Positions 19,076 to 26,793 of a stretch of DNA of 64,000 nt are shown piece after piece. The translations under genes were made by a program, and so were the position numbers. Under the pieces are notes generated by a model. The model was given only the letters and a program-made list of their open reading frames with translations. It ran no database searches and was not told the origin of the DNA. Source of the stretch: CBDBIK01 sp965206145 (GTDB taxonomy: Bacteria; Pseudomonadota; Alphaproteobacteria; TMED109); contig CBDBIK010000005.1 in NCBI GenBank assembly GCA_965206145.1, forward strand, positions 434,001 to 498,000, in the 5' to 3' direction. Every line of letters starts with the position of its first letter. Positions within the stretch are counted from its first letter, which is position 1.

Positions 19076-20605
19076 TCAGGTGTATTTTTTCGTCAGCTCG
19101 CCGAGAATCGAGCGCAGTTTGGTCTCGGTTTCTTTCGAAAGCGCACCCTCATCCCGAATTGCGGCCAGCACCTCGCCGCGGTTCTGACGGAGATCGTCGA
19201 GAAGATTCTCCTCGAACTTCGCCAACGCGCCCGTCTCAATGTCGTCGCAGTAACCGTTGACACCAGCGAAGATCACCGCGACCTGTTCCTCAACGGGCAG
19301 GGGCTGGTACTGCGGCTGCTTGAGAAGTTCAGTGAGCCGCGCACCCCGGTTGAGAAGGCGCTGGGTGGCGACATCGAGGTCGGAGCCGAACTGGGAGAAT
19401 GACGCCATTTCTCGGTACTGGGCGAGATCCAGCTTGATCGATCCAGCAACCGTCTTCATCGCCTTCACCTGCGCCGCTGAGCCGACACGGCTGACCGAGA
19501 GGCCGACGTTAATGGCGGGGCGCACGCCCTGGTTGAAGAGGTCTGTTTCCAGAAAAATTTGTCCGTCGGTGATCGAAATCACGTTGGTGGGAATGTAGGC
19601 GGAGACATCACCCGCCTGTGTTTCGATGACAGGAAGAGCCGTGAGTGAGCCACCACCATGTTCATCGGAGAGCTTCGCCGCCCGCTCGAGCAATCTTGAA
19701 TGCAAATAGAACACGTCGCCCGGGTAAGCCTCGCGCCCGGGAGGTCTGCGCAGCAAGAGCGACATCTGTCGGTAGGCAACCGCCTGTTTGGAAAGATCGT
19801 CGTAAACGATCAGCGCGTGCTTACCGTTGTCGCGGAACCACTCGCCGATGGTACAGCCGGTATAAGGAGCCAGGTACTGGAGGGGGGCCGGCTCGGAAGC
19901 GGTCGCGGCAACGACGCATGTGTAGTCGAGAGCGTTGTTCTCTGTCAGGGTTCGCACGACCTGAGCGACTGTCGAGCGTTTCTGCCCGATGGCCACATAG
20001 ATACAAAAAAGCTTCTTTTCCTCAGGACCGTTCTCGTGAATGGAGCGCTGGTTGATAATGGTGTCGATCGCCACCGCAGTCTTGCCGGTCTGGCGGTCGC
20101 CAATAATGAGTTCGCGCTGGCCACGCCCAATGGGCACCAGAGAATCGATTGCCTTGAGGCCCGTCTGCATGGGCTCGTGCACCGAACGTCTGGCGATGAT
20201 CCCGGGGGCACGTACATCGACCCTGTGGCGCGCCTTAGCCTCGATCGGCGAGCCCCCGTCGATAGGATTGCCCATCGCATCGACCACCCGGCCGAGAAGC
20301 GCGGGCCCCACCGGTGCATCGACGATGCGGCCAGTCCGCTTGACCGTGTCGCCCTCACGGATTCCGCGGTCATCGCCGAAAAGCACGGTCCCAACGTTGT
20401 CCGATTCCAAGTTCAACGCCATGCCGACGACCCCGCCGGGGAATTCGAGTAACTCGCCGGCCATCGCCTCGTCGAGCCCGTGGACGCGGGCGATCCCGTC
20501 ACCGACGGAGATCACCTCACCTACCTCCGCGACCTCGGCATCAGCACCGAAAGATTCGATCTGCTGCTTGAGGATGGAGGAGATTTCGGATGCGCGAAGA
20601 TCCAT
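19076..20605 (-). CDS. atpA: ATP synthase F1 subunit alpha
   Basis: 509 residues with the N-terminal MDLRASEISSILKQQI, the P-loop GDRQTGKTAVAIDT near residue 170, and the SxxxR region PAINVGLSVSRVGSAAQ near residue 365. It forms the non-catalytic nucleotide sites of F1. It begins immediately after the stop of atpH, so the two are probably translated from one message. Length is standard. Confidence 0.97.
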   Translation of the reverse strand: MDLRASEISSILKQQIESFGADAEVAEVGEVISVGDGIARVHGLDEAMAGELLEFPGGVVGMALNLESDNVGTVLFGDDRGIREGDTVKRTGRIVDAPVGPALLGRVVDAMGNPIDGGSPIEAKARHRVDVRAPGIIARRSVHEPMQTGLKAIDSLVPIGRGQRELIIGDRQTGKTAVAIDTIINQRSIHENGPEEKKLFCIYVAIGQKRSTVAQVVRTLTENNALDYTCVVAATASEPAPLQYLAPYTGCTIGEWFRDNGKHALIVYDDLSKQAVAYRQMSLLLRRPPGREAYPGDVFYLHSRLLERAAKLSDEHGGGSLTALPVIETQAGDVSAYIPTNVISITDGQIFLETDLFNQGVRPAINVGLSVSRVGSAAQVKAMKTVAGSIKLDLAQYREMASFSQFGSDLDVATQRLLNRGARLTELLKQPQYQPLPVEEQVAVIFAGVNGYCDDIETGALAKFEENLLDDLRQNRGEVLAAIRDEGALSKETETKLRSILGELTKKYT

Positions 20606-21166
20606 CTATGCGGCTCCCTTCATGACATGTTTTGCGCGTCGGAGCTTCGTGCGTAGCGAGCCATCGACCAATGTCGAGCCCACACGCACGAGGACACCTC
20701 CGAGCAGTTCTGGGTTGACCGAAGCTCGAAGAACCGCCTTGCGGCCAAGTGCCGAGGAGATGGTCTCCTCGATTCTTGCGGTGAGATCATCAGAAAGTGC
20801 CACCGCGCTCTCAGCGATGGCCTCCGTTTCGCCGCGGCGGTCCGCCGCAAACGCGTGAAAGTGCTCCGCGATCGCCGCGAGCTCCGGCAACCTGCGATTG
20901 CGGGCGAGAATCCCGCCGAAGTTCCGAACCAAGGGATCGACGCCGACTGCCTCTAGCACCGCATCCATCGCTCGTGCTTGCACGGTGCGCGCAAGCACCG
21001 GGCTATGAACGACGCGGCGGAGATCCGCACTCTCCTTGATCAACTCCACGAGGGTAGCGAGGTCCGTTTCAACGGAGGCGACAACATCGCGTTCCACCGC
21101 AAGCTCGAAAAGCGCAGAAGCATAGGTCCCTGCAGGACCCGAGCGTCCCTGCGATGAATTAGCCAA
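20606..21166 (-). CDS. atpH: ATP synthase F1 subunit delta
   Basis: 186 residues from the chosen TTG: ANSSQGRSGPAGTYASALFELA at the N-terminus is where homologues begin, and the C-terminal domain ends with LLGGVLVRVGSTLVDGSLRTKL, the delta/OSCP signature. Delta links F1 to the b/b' stalk. The frame stays open another 40 codons upstream, but that extension is not delta-like. The region before it is shared with the divergent thiolase and presumably holds the F1 operon promoter. Confidence 0.92.
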   Translation of the reverse strand: MANSSQGRSGPAGTYASALFELAVERDVVASVETDLATLVELIKESADLRRVVHSPVLARTVQARAMDAVLEAVGVDPLVRNFGGILARNRRLPELAAIAEHFHAFAADRRGETEAIAESAVALSDDLTARIEETISSALGRKAVLRASVNPELLGGVLVRVGSTLVDGSLRTKLRRAKHVMKGAA

Positions 21167-21372
21167 AACGCAGCCCGGGAAGAGGATGACGCAGGGAAAC
21201 TGCGACCGAAAGTGGATGGTGGTACCGAGCACGAAAGACCCGAAACCAGCCCTCTCGGTAGCATAAACCCCGAAGGGACGCAACATCGCCCGGCGGCACG
21301 AGGTGTGCGAATCCCGCGTACATACTCATTGTGCCATTCTTTGGTAACAGACCTCCTCCACGGAGACACGAC

Positions 21373-22578
21373 GTGCCCGAAGCTTTTCTGTGCGATTCCG
21401 TCCGCACCCCCATCGGCCGCTATGGCGGCGCGCTGTCAGGCGTACGCACCGACGACCTCGCTGCCGTGCCCTTGCGCGCGCTTGTCGGGCGCAATGCAAA
21501 CCTTGATCTGGAGGCCATTGACGATGTGATCTTCGGGTGCGTCAATCAGGCTGGCGAGGACAACCGCAACGTTGCCCGCATGGCTCTGCTCCTCGCCGGT
21601 TATCCGGAGCAGGTACCCGGTGCCACCGTGAACCGCCTGTGCGGTTCGGGTCTTGATGCGACCGCGACGGCAGCACGAGCGGTCCGCACGGGCGAACAAG
21701 ACCTCGTGGTGGCCGGAGGTGTGGAGAGCATGTCGCGCGCGCCCTTCGTCATGCCCAAGGCCGCAACTGCATTCGCTCGCTCGCCCAAAATCGAGGACAC
21801 CACCATCGGCTGGCGACTGGTGAACCCAATCATGAAGAAGCTCCACGGCGTCGATTCGATGCCTGAGACAGCCGAAAACGTCGCAGAAGAACATCAGGTG
21901 AGCCGCAAGGACCAGGACGCCTTCGCCTTGCGCTCCCAGAAGCGTGCAGCGGAGGCCATTCAGTCAGGCCGTCTGGCTCAGGAAATCATGCCCGTAGACG
22001 TACCGCAGAGGAAAGGGGGCCCGATAACGGTCTCCGTCGATGAACATCCTCGGAGCAACACCACCGCCGAGGGGCTTGCAAAACTCCCCACTCCCTTCCG
22101 CGAGGGCGGCACCATCACCGCCGGAAACGCCTCGGGTGTGAACGATGGTGCGTGCGCGCTGGTGATCGCATCCGAAGCTGCGGCCAAGCGCCACGGTCTC
22201 GCACCTGTGGCGCGCGTCGTGGGGGGTGCCACCGCAGGTGTTGCACCACGAGTGATGGGGATCGGCCCTGCCGTGGCCGTACCTAAACTTCTTGAACGTG
22301 TCGGCATCTCGCTCGCCGAAATCGACGTGATCGAGATCAATGAGGCGTTCGCAAGCCAGGCCCTCGCCTGCACGCGCAAGCTTGGCCTGCCCGACGATGC
22401 CGAGCACGTGAACCCGAACGGGGGTGCTATCGCGCTCGGTCACCCACTTGGAATGTCCGGTGCGCGGCTTGCGACGACCGCGGCCCGCGAACTCGGTATC
22501 CGCAAGGCACGCTATGCACTGTGCACCATGTGCATCGGGGTCGGGCAGGGAATCGCCCTGCTTCTCGAGCGGGTGTAA
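21373..22578 (+). CDS. Acetyl-CoA acyltransferase, 3-oxoadipyl-CoA thiolase (PcaF) type
   Basis: 401 residues of the thiolase fold. The acylated Cys is in VNRLCGSGLDA near residue 90, the catalytic His in NPNGGAIALGHPLG, and the second Cys in CTMCIGVGQG. The N-terminal SVRTPIGRYGGALSGVRTDDLAAVPL and the CVNQAGEDNRNVARM stretch resemble PcaF, which ends the beta-ketoadipate pathway by releasing succinyl-CoA and acetyl-CoA. No other pca gene is in the window, so a general acetyl-CoA acetyltransferase role stays open. The GTG start follows a purine-rich site (GGAGA). Confidence 0.9.
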   Translation: MPEAFLCDSVRTPIGRYGGALSGVRTDDLAAVPLRALVGRNANLDLEAIDDVIFGCVNQAGEDNRNVARMALLLAGYPEQVPGATVNRLCGSGLDATATAARAVRTGEQDLVVAGGVESMSRAPFVMPKAATAFARSPKIEDTTIGWRLVNPIMKKLHGVDSMPETAENVAEEHQVSRKDQDAFALRSQKRAAEAIQSGRLAQEIMPVDVPQRKGGPITVSVDEHPRSNTTAEGLAKLPTPFREGGTITAGNASGVNDGACALVIASEAAAKRHGLAPVARVVGGATAGVAPRVMGIGPAVAVPKLLERVGISLAEIDVIEINEAFASQALACTRKLGLPDDAEHVNPNGGAIALGHPLGMSGARLATTAARELGIRKARYALCTMCIGVGQGIALLLERV

Positions 22579-22595
22579 GCGACCCCGCAAGCAAC

Positions 22596-24218
22596 CTACG
22601 AGAGACCGAATTCCTCGAAGAAGTCATTCCCTTTGTCGTCGATGACGATGAAGGCCGGGAAGTCCTCAACCTTGATTTTCCACACCGCCTCCATCCCGAG
22701 CTCGGCGTACTCAAGGTTTTCGACCTTGCGGATGTTGTGCTCGGCCAGCTCCGCACCAGGACCGCCGATCGATCCGAGATAGAAGCCCCCGTGCGTCTTG
22801 CAGGCTTCCCGCACTTGGCGGGAGCGGTTCCCCTTGGCGAGCATGACAAGGCTGCCACCTGCCGCCTGGAACTGTTCGACGTACGCATCCATCCGGCCTG
22901 CCGTGGTCGGTCCGAACGAGCCCGTCGGCTTCCCCGCTGGAGTTTTCGCAGGCCCTGCATAGTAGATTGGGTGGCTCTTCATGTAGTCAGGCAGCACCCC
23001 TTCGGAATCAAGGCGCTCCTTCAGCTTCCCGTGGGCCATGTCACGGGCGACCACCATCGTTCCGGTGAGCGAGAGGCGAGTGCGGATTGGATGCCGAGAA
23101 AGCTCGGCACGGATTTCTTCCATTGGTTTGTCGAGATCGATCTCGATCGGGGTTCCCCCGAGGACTTCGGTCCCAGGCTCGGGAAGGAATCGTGCGGGAT
23201 TAGTCTCAAGCTGCTCGAGGAAGACCCCCTCGCGGGTGATCTTCGCCTTCGCCTGCCGATCGGCCCCGCAGCTCACGCCGATGGCCACGGGAAGGCTTGC
23301 GCCGTGACGGGGAAGCCGAATCACCCGGACATCGTGGCAAAAATACTTCCCTCCGAACTGCGCACCGATCCCGAACTTGCGTGTCATTTCCAGGACCTGC
23401 TGCTCCATCTCCTGATCACGGAAGGCGTGGCCATCTTCCGAGCCCGAGGTCGGTAGCTCGTCGAGTTCGCGGCAAGTGGCGAGTTTCAGGGTCCGCATAG
23501 CCATTTCGGCCGACAGCCCGCCAATCACCACCGCCAGGTGGTAGGGCGGGCAGGCAGCAGTGCCGATTGAGCGGATGGGTTCCTCGAGGAACTCAAGCAC
23601 CTTGCCCGTCCGCAGGACCGAAGGCATCGCCTGGTAGAAGAACGTCTTGTTTGCCGAACCTCCGCCCTTGGCAACGAACAGGAAAGAAAAATCTTCGCCT
23701 TCTTCGGCATGGATCTCGATCTGGGCAGGTAAATTAGTCCGGGTGTTTACTTCTTCGTACATGGAGAGTGGCGCGAGCTGGCTGTAGCGGAGATTGGTTT
23801 CGGTGAAGGCGCGGAACACGCCCCGCGCGAGGGCTTCTTTCTCACCACCTCCAGACACCCAGACCTGTTCGCCCTTGTGGCCGTGGATGATGGCGGTTCC
23901 GGTGTCCTGGCACATTGGCAATACACCGCCTGCGGCAGTGTTGGCGTTCTTCAAGAGAGCCAGTGCCACGTAGCAGTCGTTCTCGGAAGCCTCGGGATCA
24001 TCGAGGATTGACCGTAGCTGCGCTAGGTGACTGGAGCGCAGGTAGTGGGAGATGTCGTGAAACGCCTCAAAGGAGAGCAATTCCAACGCTTGGGAATCGA
24101 TAGTGAGAATGTCACGACCGCCAAGGCTTTCAGCCCTTACATGGTCTCCCGTGACCTTGCGGTAGTCGATCCCTTCTGCGCCGACGGGGAAGAGGTCGCC
24201 GTAGTGAAACTGCGTCAT
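22596..24218 (-). CDS. fumA: Class I (iron-sulfur) fumarate hydratase
   Basis: 540 residues in the fused alpha-beta arrangement of class I fumarases. The N-terminal half carries the 4Fe-4S Cys residues, including the one in GGVLPMCQDTGTA, and the Cys-containing TAACPPYHLAVVIGG region. The C-terminal half has RTRLSLTGTMVVARD and the KTPAGKPTGSFGPTTAGRMD active-site block. It interconverts fumarate and malate in the TCA cycle and is oxygen-sensitive. The ATG overlaps the sspB stop by four bases, so the two genes are coupled. It converges with the thiolase. Confidence 0.95.
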   Translation of the reverse strand: MTQFHYGDLFPVGAEGIDYRKVTGDHVRAESLGGRDILTIDSQALELLSFEAFHDISHYLRSSHLAQLRSILDDPEASENDCYVALALLKNANTAAGGVLPMCQDTGTAIIHGHKGEQVWVSGGGEKEALARGVFRAFTETNLRYSQLAPLSMYEEVNTRTNLPAQIEIHAEEGEDFSFLFVAKGGGSANKTFFYQAMPSVLRTGKVLEFLEEPIRSIGTAACPPYHLAVVIGGLSAEMAMRTLKLATCRELDELPTSGSEDGHAFRDQEMEQQVLEMTRKFGIGAQFGGKYFCHDVRVIRLPRHGASLPVAIGVSCGADRQAKAKITREGVFLEQLETNPARFLPEPGTEVLGGTPIEIDLDKPMEEIRAELSRHPIRTRLSLTGTMVVARDMAHGKLKERLDSEGVLPDYMKSHPIYYAGPAKTPAGKPTGSFGPTTAGRMDAYVEQFQAAGGSLVMLAKGNRSRQVREACKTHGGFYLGSIGGPGAELAEHNIRKVENLEYAELGMEAVWKIKVEDFPAFIVIDDKGNDFFEEFGLS

Positions 24219-24739
24219 GCCGCACCCTTCGGTGTGGGTGCGCTGGAGCTCCGCTTCGAACGGAACGCATCGAGCGAGATGACCTCGGTCGCGACATTCG
24301 CATCGGAGGGATCTGCAGATGCAGGTAATTCCGGTTCGTCTGCCGGCGCAGCCTCTTCTTTCGGCACTGGCATGAAGCGGAGCGCGAAACTGGCCGAAGG
24401 ATCCGTGAAACCGGTAACGGCTGCAAACGGAACCGCGATTTTCGATTCGACCTGATTGAAGGAAAGAACGACCCGGAAGCCGTTCCCGTCAACCTTGAGA
24501 CCGTGGAAGCTGTGCTGCAAAACGATCGTCATCTCCTCGGGGTGACGGGCGCGCAGCCAGTCTGGGATCTCCACGCCGGGCCTGTCAGTGAAGAAGGAGA
24601 TGAAGTAGTAGTGCTCGCCTGGAAGCCCTTCCTTCTCAGTTCTCTCGAGTACCGAGCGCACTACGCCTCGAAGGGCGTTTCGACTCAACTCGACATAGTC
24701 GATGCTATCGGGAGGGGGCTTCCCAGTGAGGTCAGACAT
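24215..24739 (-). CDS. sspB: SspB-like ClpXP adaptor
   Basis: 174 residues. The N-terminal SspB fold is visible in DYVELSRNALRGVVRSVLERT, HYYFISFFTDRPGVEIPDWL, MTIVLQHSFHGLKV and IAVPFAAVTGFTDPSASF; a charged, Pro/Ala-rich linker follows and ends in the basic LDAFRSKRSS region, which could contact ClpX. Alphaproteobacterial SspB tethers SsrA-tagged proteins to ClpXP. It lies directly downstream of the tmRNA gene that encodes that tag. An in-frame upstream start exists but is not conserved-looking. Confidence 0.88.
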   Translation of the reverse strand: MSDLTGKPPPDSIDYVELSRNALRGVVRSVLERTEKEGLPGEHYYFISFFTDRPGVEIPDWLRARHPEEMTIVLQHSFHGLKVDGNGFRVVLSFNQVESKIAVPFAAVTGFTDPSASFALRFMPVPKEEAAPADEPELPASADPSDANVATEVISLDAFRSKRSSSAPTPKGAA

Positions 24740-24803
24740 GGCACATCCCGTACTTCTTATTGTGCCGGGGAGCGCGGATAAGGGCAAACACAATGAGGAG
24801 ATC

Positions 24804-25110
24804 GGGGGCTTCTGTTGTCAGGTGCCCCCGGAACCCCGCCTGACCATGTGAAGCGATCAGGACTTAAACTGTTGTTTCTGCTACTACTTAAATTAAGCAG
24901 CGACCGAAACCTCACGAACGTTGTCGTTAGCAGTTATAAGTTGACCCGTCGCGGCGGTGTCATACCGAGCAAAAGAAAGCATTTTTCAGCGACTGTCGAT
25001 CCTGGTTCGCCCCCAAACTCTTGCACCACGCAGGAAACTTGGTGGAGGCGCCGGGCACTGCCCCCGGGTCCAGTACGCCTATTACATACCCCATTTATCG
25101 CCATAGCCGA
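24804..25110 (-). ncRNA. ssrA: Two-piece (circularly permuted) tmRNA, ssrA
   Basis: Read on the minus strand, the acceptor piece comes first and ends with an encoded CCA at 25042-25040 after CGCCTCCA. A short spacer follows, then the coding piece begins at 25014 with GGGGGCG, which pairs with CGCCTCC of the acceptor piece (six Watson-Crick pairs, one G-U), as expected of the acceptor stem. The next bases, CCAGGATCGACAG, match the conserved tmRNA 5' region. The tag frame at 24934-24893 reads TANDNVREVSVAA then a stop, a typical tag with the -AA end; the first residue may be the resume codon. A GGGGGC/GCCCCC hairpin (24804-24829) marks the 3' side. The outer ends are estimates. Confidence 0.93.
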
Positions 25111-25147
25111 ATGAACCGGCGCAATCAAAGTAACCCAGTACGGCGGG

Positions 25148-25177
25148 GTTGACAACATAATTGAGATAAGTGTCAAC
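25148..25177. repeat. Inverted repeat upstream of ssrA
   Basis: GTTGACA and TGTCAAC form a perfect 7-base inverted repeat separated by 16 AT-rich bases, some 40-70 bases upstream of the presumed 5' end of ssrA. TTGACA is the canonical -35 hexamer and occurs here in both directions, but I do not find well-placed -10 hexamers. It may be part of the ssrA promoter or an operator. Confidence 0.35.
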
Positions 25178-25714
25178 TAAGATTTTGCCGGAAGCGGTTC
25201 ACCGCAACGGTTGGCACGATCTTCAAGGCTTCCAACTTCAAAGCTTCCAAAATGCTGTTGCATAAATGGTTCCAAGCCGCGTTCCTGATACCGTCACGAG
25301 AAGAGTTGCTTGGTTCACAAAAATCAACCCGCCCGCCTGCGCGCTCGACAGGAAAGTCGGGACAATTTAGTTTATGTCTCAATACATGGCACACAAATCT
25401 CTCTCTAAAAAAGAAGAGACGACGACGCTTTCCAAGCCCTTGCCCGAGAAAGCTCCCGAAACGGCATTCTGCACGCGATCTTCGTGCCTCTGGTACCCGA
25501 ATGTAGAATTCTCGCAACCTACGGTGGAAGCTGTTCCCCAACGGCAGCTCTCGCCATTTAGAAGCCTTTCCGCCATCCTGTTCGGGATATCCAATGGTGC
25601 GCTATGTGTACTAGGATCCATGGGATGGGCGAAAGAATGGTTCCTAAAAATGCACGCTTCGCCTTCGTAAACAGTGCAATAACATACGATCCTCAAAAAT
25701 AGTCGTGTGGTGCG
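25178..25714. other. Intergenic stretch without recognisable gene
   Basis: This stretch between ssrA and thyX is AT-richer than its surroundings and has many short open frames, none with recognisable homology or a convincing ribosome-binding site. It contains a degenerate tandem (GGCTTCCAACTTC then AAAGCTTCCAAA) near 25227-25250 and a TGTTGCATAAAT string near 25256 of the kind seen at some insertion-sequence ends, but no transposase. It may be a decayed element or leader sequence. Confidence 0.4.
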
Positions 25715-26773
25715 ATGAAGAGTCCCCGAGAAAAAACACCTTCGGCCACCCGAGGCACCCGTGATCAGGACGGTGGAAGGAAGAGTCTCCGAGAAAAAAC
25801 ACCTTCGGCCACCCTGAAGGCTCATGGGAACGGCGCAGATCGCACTTCCGGCCATAAGAATTTAGCCTCCAGACCAAGTCCCCAAACGGCCCGCCCCACC
25901 GTCTCGGCACTTGAGGCTGTCCTCGGCAAAGAGCTCTCGGTGCTGGACCACGGCTTCATCCGCATTATCGACTACATGGGAGATGACCAAGCAATCGTCC
26001 AGGCGGCACGGGTCTCCTATGGCAAAGGCACGAAGAAAACGAGCGAAGACCGGGGGCTCATCCGCTACCTAATGCGCCACCGGCACACGACCCCCTTCGA
26101 AATGTGCTCGATTAAATTCCACGTGAAGCTACCGCTCTTCGTGGCCCGCCAATGGATCCGCCACCGCACCGCTTCGGTCAACGAGTACTCGGCCCGCTAC
26201 TCGGTGCTCGATCGGGAATTCTACGTGCCCGAGCCTCAGCAAATGGCTCCTCAGTCGTCTACCAACGGGCAGGGGCGTGATGACGCCCTCGAGCCCGACG
26301 TCGCCCGAGGGATGATCGAGATCCTGCGCAGTGACGCACTCCGCAATTACGAGCACTACCTCGAACTCCTCAATGAAACCGAAGGAGGCGAGACAATCGA
26401 GGAAGGAAAACCCGGGCTTGCCCGTGAACTTGCCCGCATCAACCTCACGCTCGGCACGTATACGCAGTGGTACTGGCAGACCAACCTGCACAACCTCATG
26501 CATTTCTTGACACTGAGGGCTGACAGCCACGGGCAATACGAAATCCGTGTCTACGCAGAGAAAATGCTTGAACTCCTGCACCAATGGACGCCGCTCGCCG
26601 CCGAGGCGTTCGAGGACTACAGAAGAGGTGCGGTTGAACTCTCCCAGCAGATGTTGGAGGTGGTCAAACGCATGCTTGCAGGCGAAAAAGTGGAACGAAA
26701 ATCCACCGATCTCAGTGTCCGCGAATGGCGCGAGCTGCACGCAAGCCTCGATCGCGAACTTCCCGACACATAA
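25715..26773 (+). CDS. thyX: FAD-dependent thymidylate synthase ThyX
   Basis: The core runs from about residue 63 (VSALEAVLGK) and includes VLDHGFIRIIDYMGDD, the ThyX signature RHRTASVNEYSARYS (RHRx7S), and a C-terminal RADSHGQYEIRVYAEKM block. It makes dTMP from dUMP using methylene-tetrahydrofolate and FAD. The only in-frame ATG lies about 60 codons before the conserved core and no good ribosome-binding site precedes it. This extension is encoded by two near-identical 35-base repeats (REKTPSAT twice) and a low-complexity linker, so either the extension is real or translation begins downstream at a non-standard codon. It converges with mrp. Confidence 0.9.
   Translation: MKSPREKTPSATRGTRDQDGGRKSLREKTPSATLKAHGNGADRTSGHKNLASRPSPQTARPTVSALEAVLGKELSVLDHGFIRIIDYMGDDQAIVQAARVSYGKGTKKTSEDRGLIRYLMRHRHTTPFEMCSIKFHVKLPLFVARQWIRHRTASVNEYSARYSVLDREFYVPEPQQMAPQSSTNGQGRDDALEPDVARGMIEILRSDALRNYEHYLELLNETEGGETIEEGKPGLARELARINLTLGTYTQWYWQTNLHNLMHFLTLRADSHGQYEIRVYAEKMLELLHQWTPLAAEAFEDYRRGAVELSQQMLEVVKRMLAGEKVERKSTDLSVREWRELHASLDRELPDT
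25717..25814. repeat. Tandem 35-base repeats with terminator-like hairpins at the start of thyX
   Basis: Two copies (25717-25751 and 25780-25814) share 34 of 35 bases, with a 63-base period that keeps reading frame. Each contains six A residues followed by a GC-rich inverted repeat: CCTTCGG/CCGAGG in the first copy and CCTTC/GAAGG (25802-25806 with 25816-25820) in the second. On the minus strand each therefore reads as a hairpin followed by TGTTTTTT, the form of an intrinsic terminator for leftward transcription. Confidence 0.75.
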
Positions 26774-26793
26774 ACCTCCGTTCCAGCGAGCCC

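Noticed and set aside
25148..25177. Convergent sigma-70 promoters at GTTGACA/TGTCAAC
   Set aside because: Both arms contain a perfect -35 hexamer but neither has a -10 hexamer at 16-18 bases, so I list an inverted repeat rather than promoters.
25252..25506. TGTTGCATAAAT string and short frame taken as an insertion-sequence remnant
   Set aside because: No transposase residues, no matching inverted end and no target duplication could be found, so it is noted only as a possibility.
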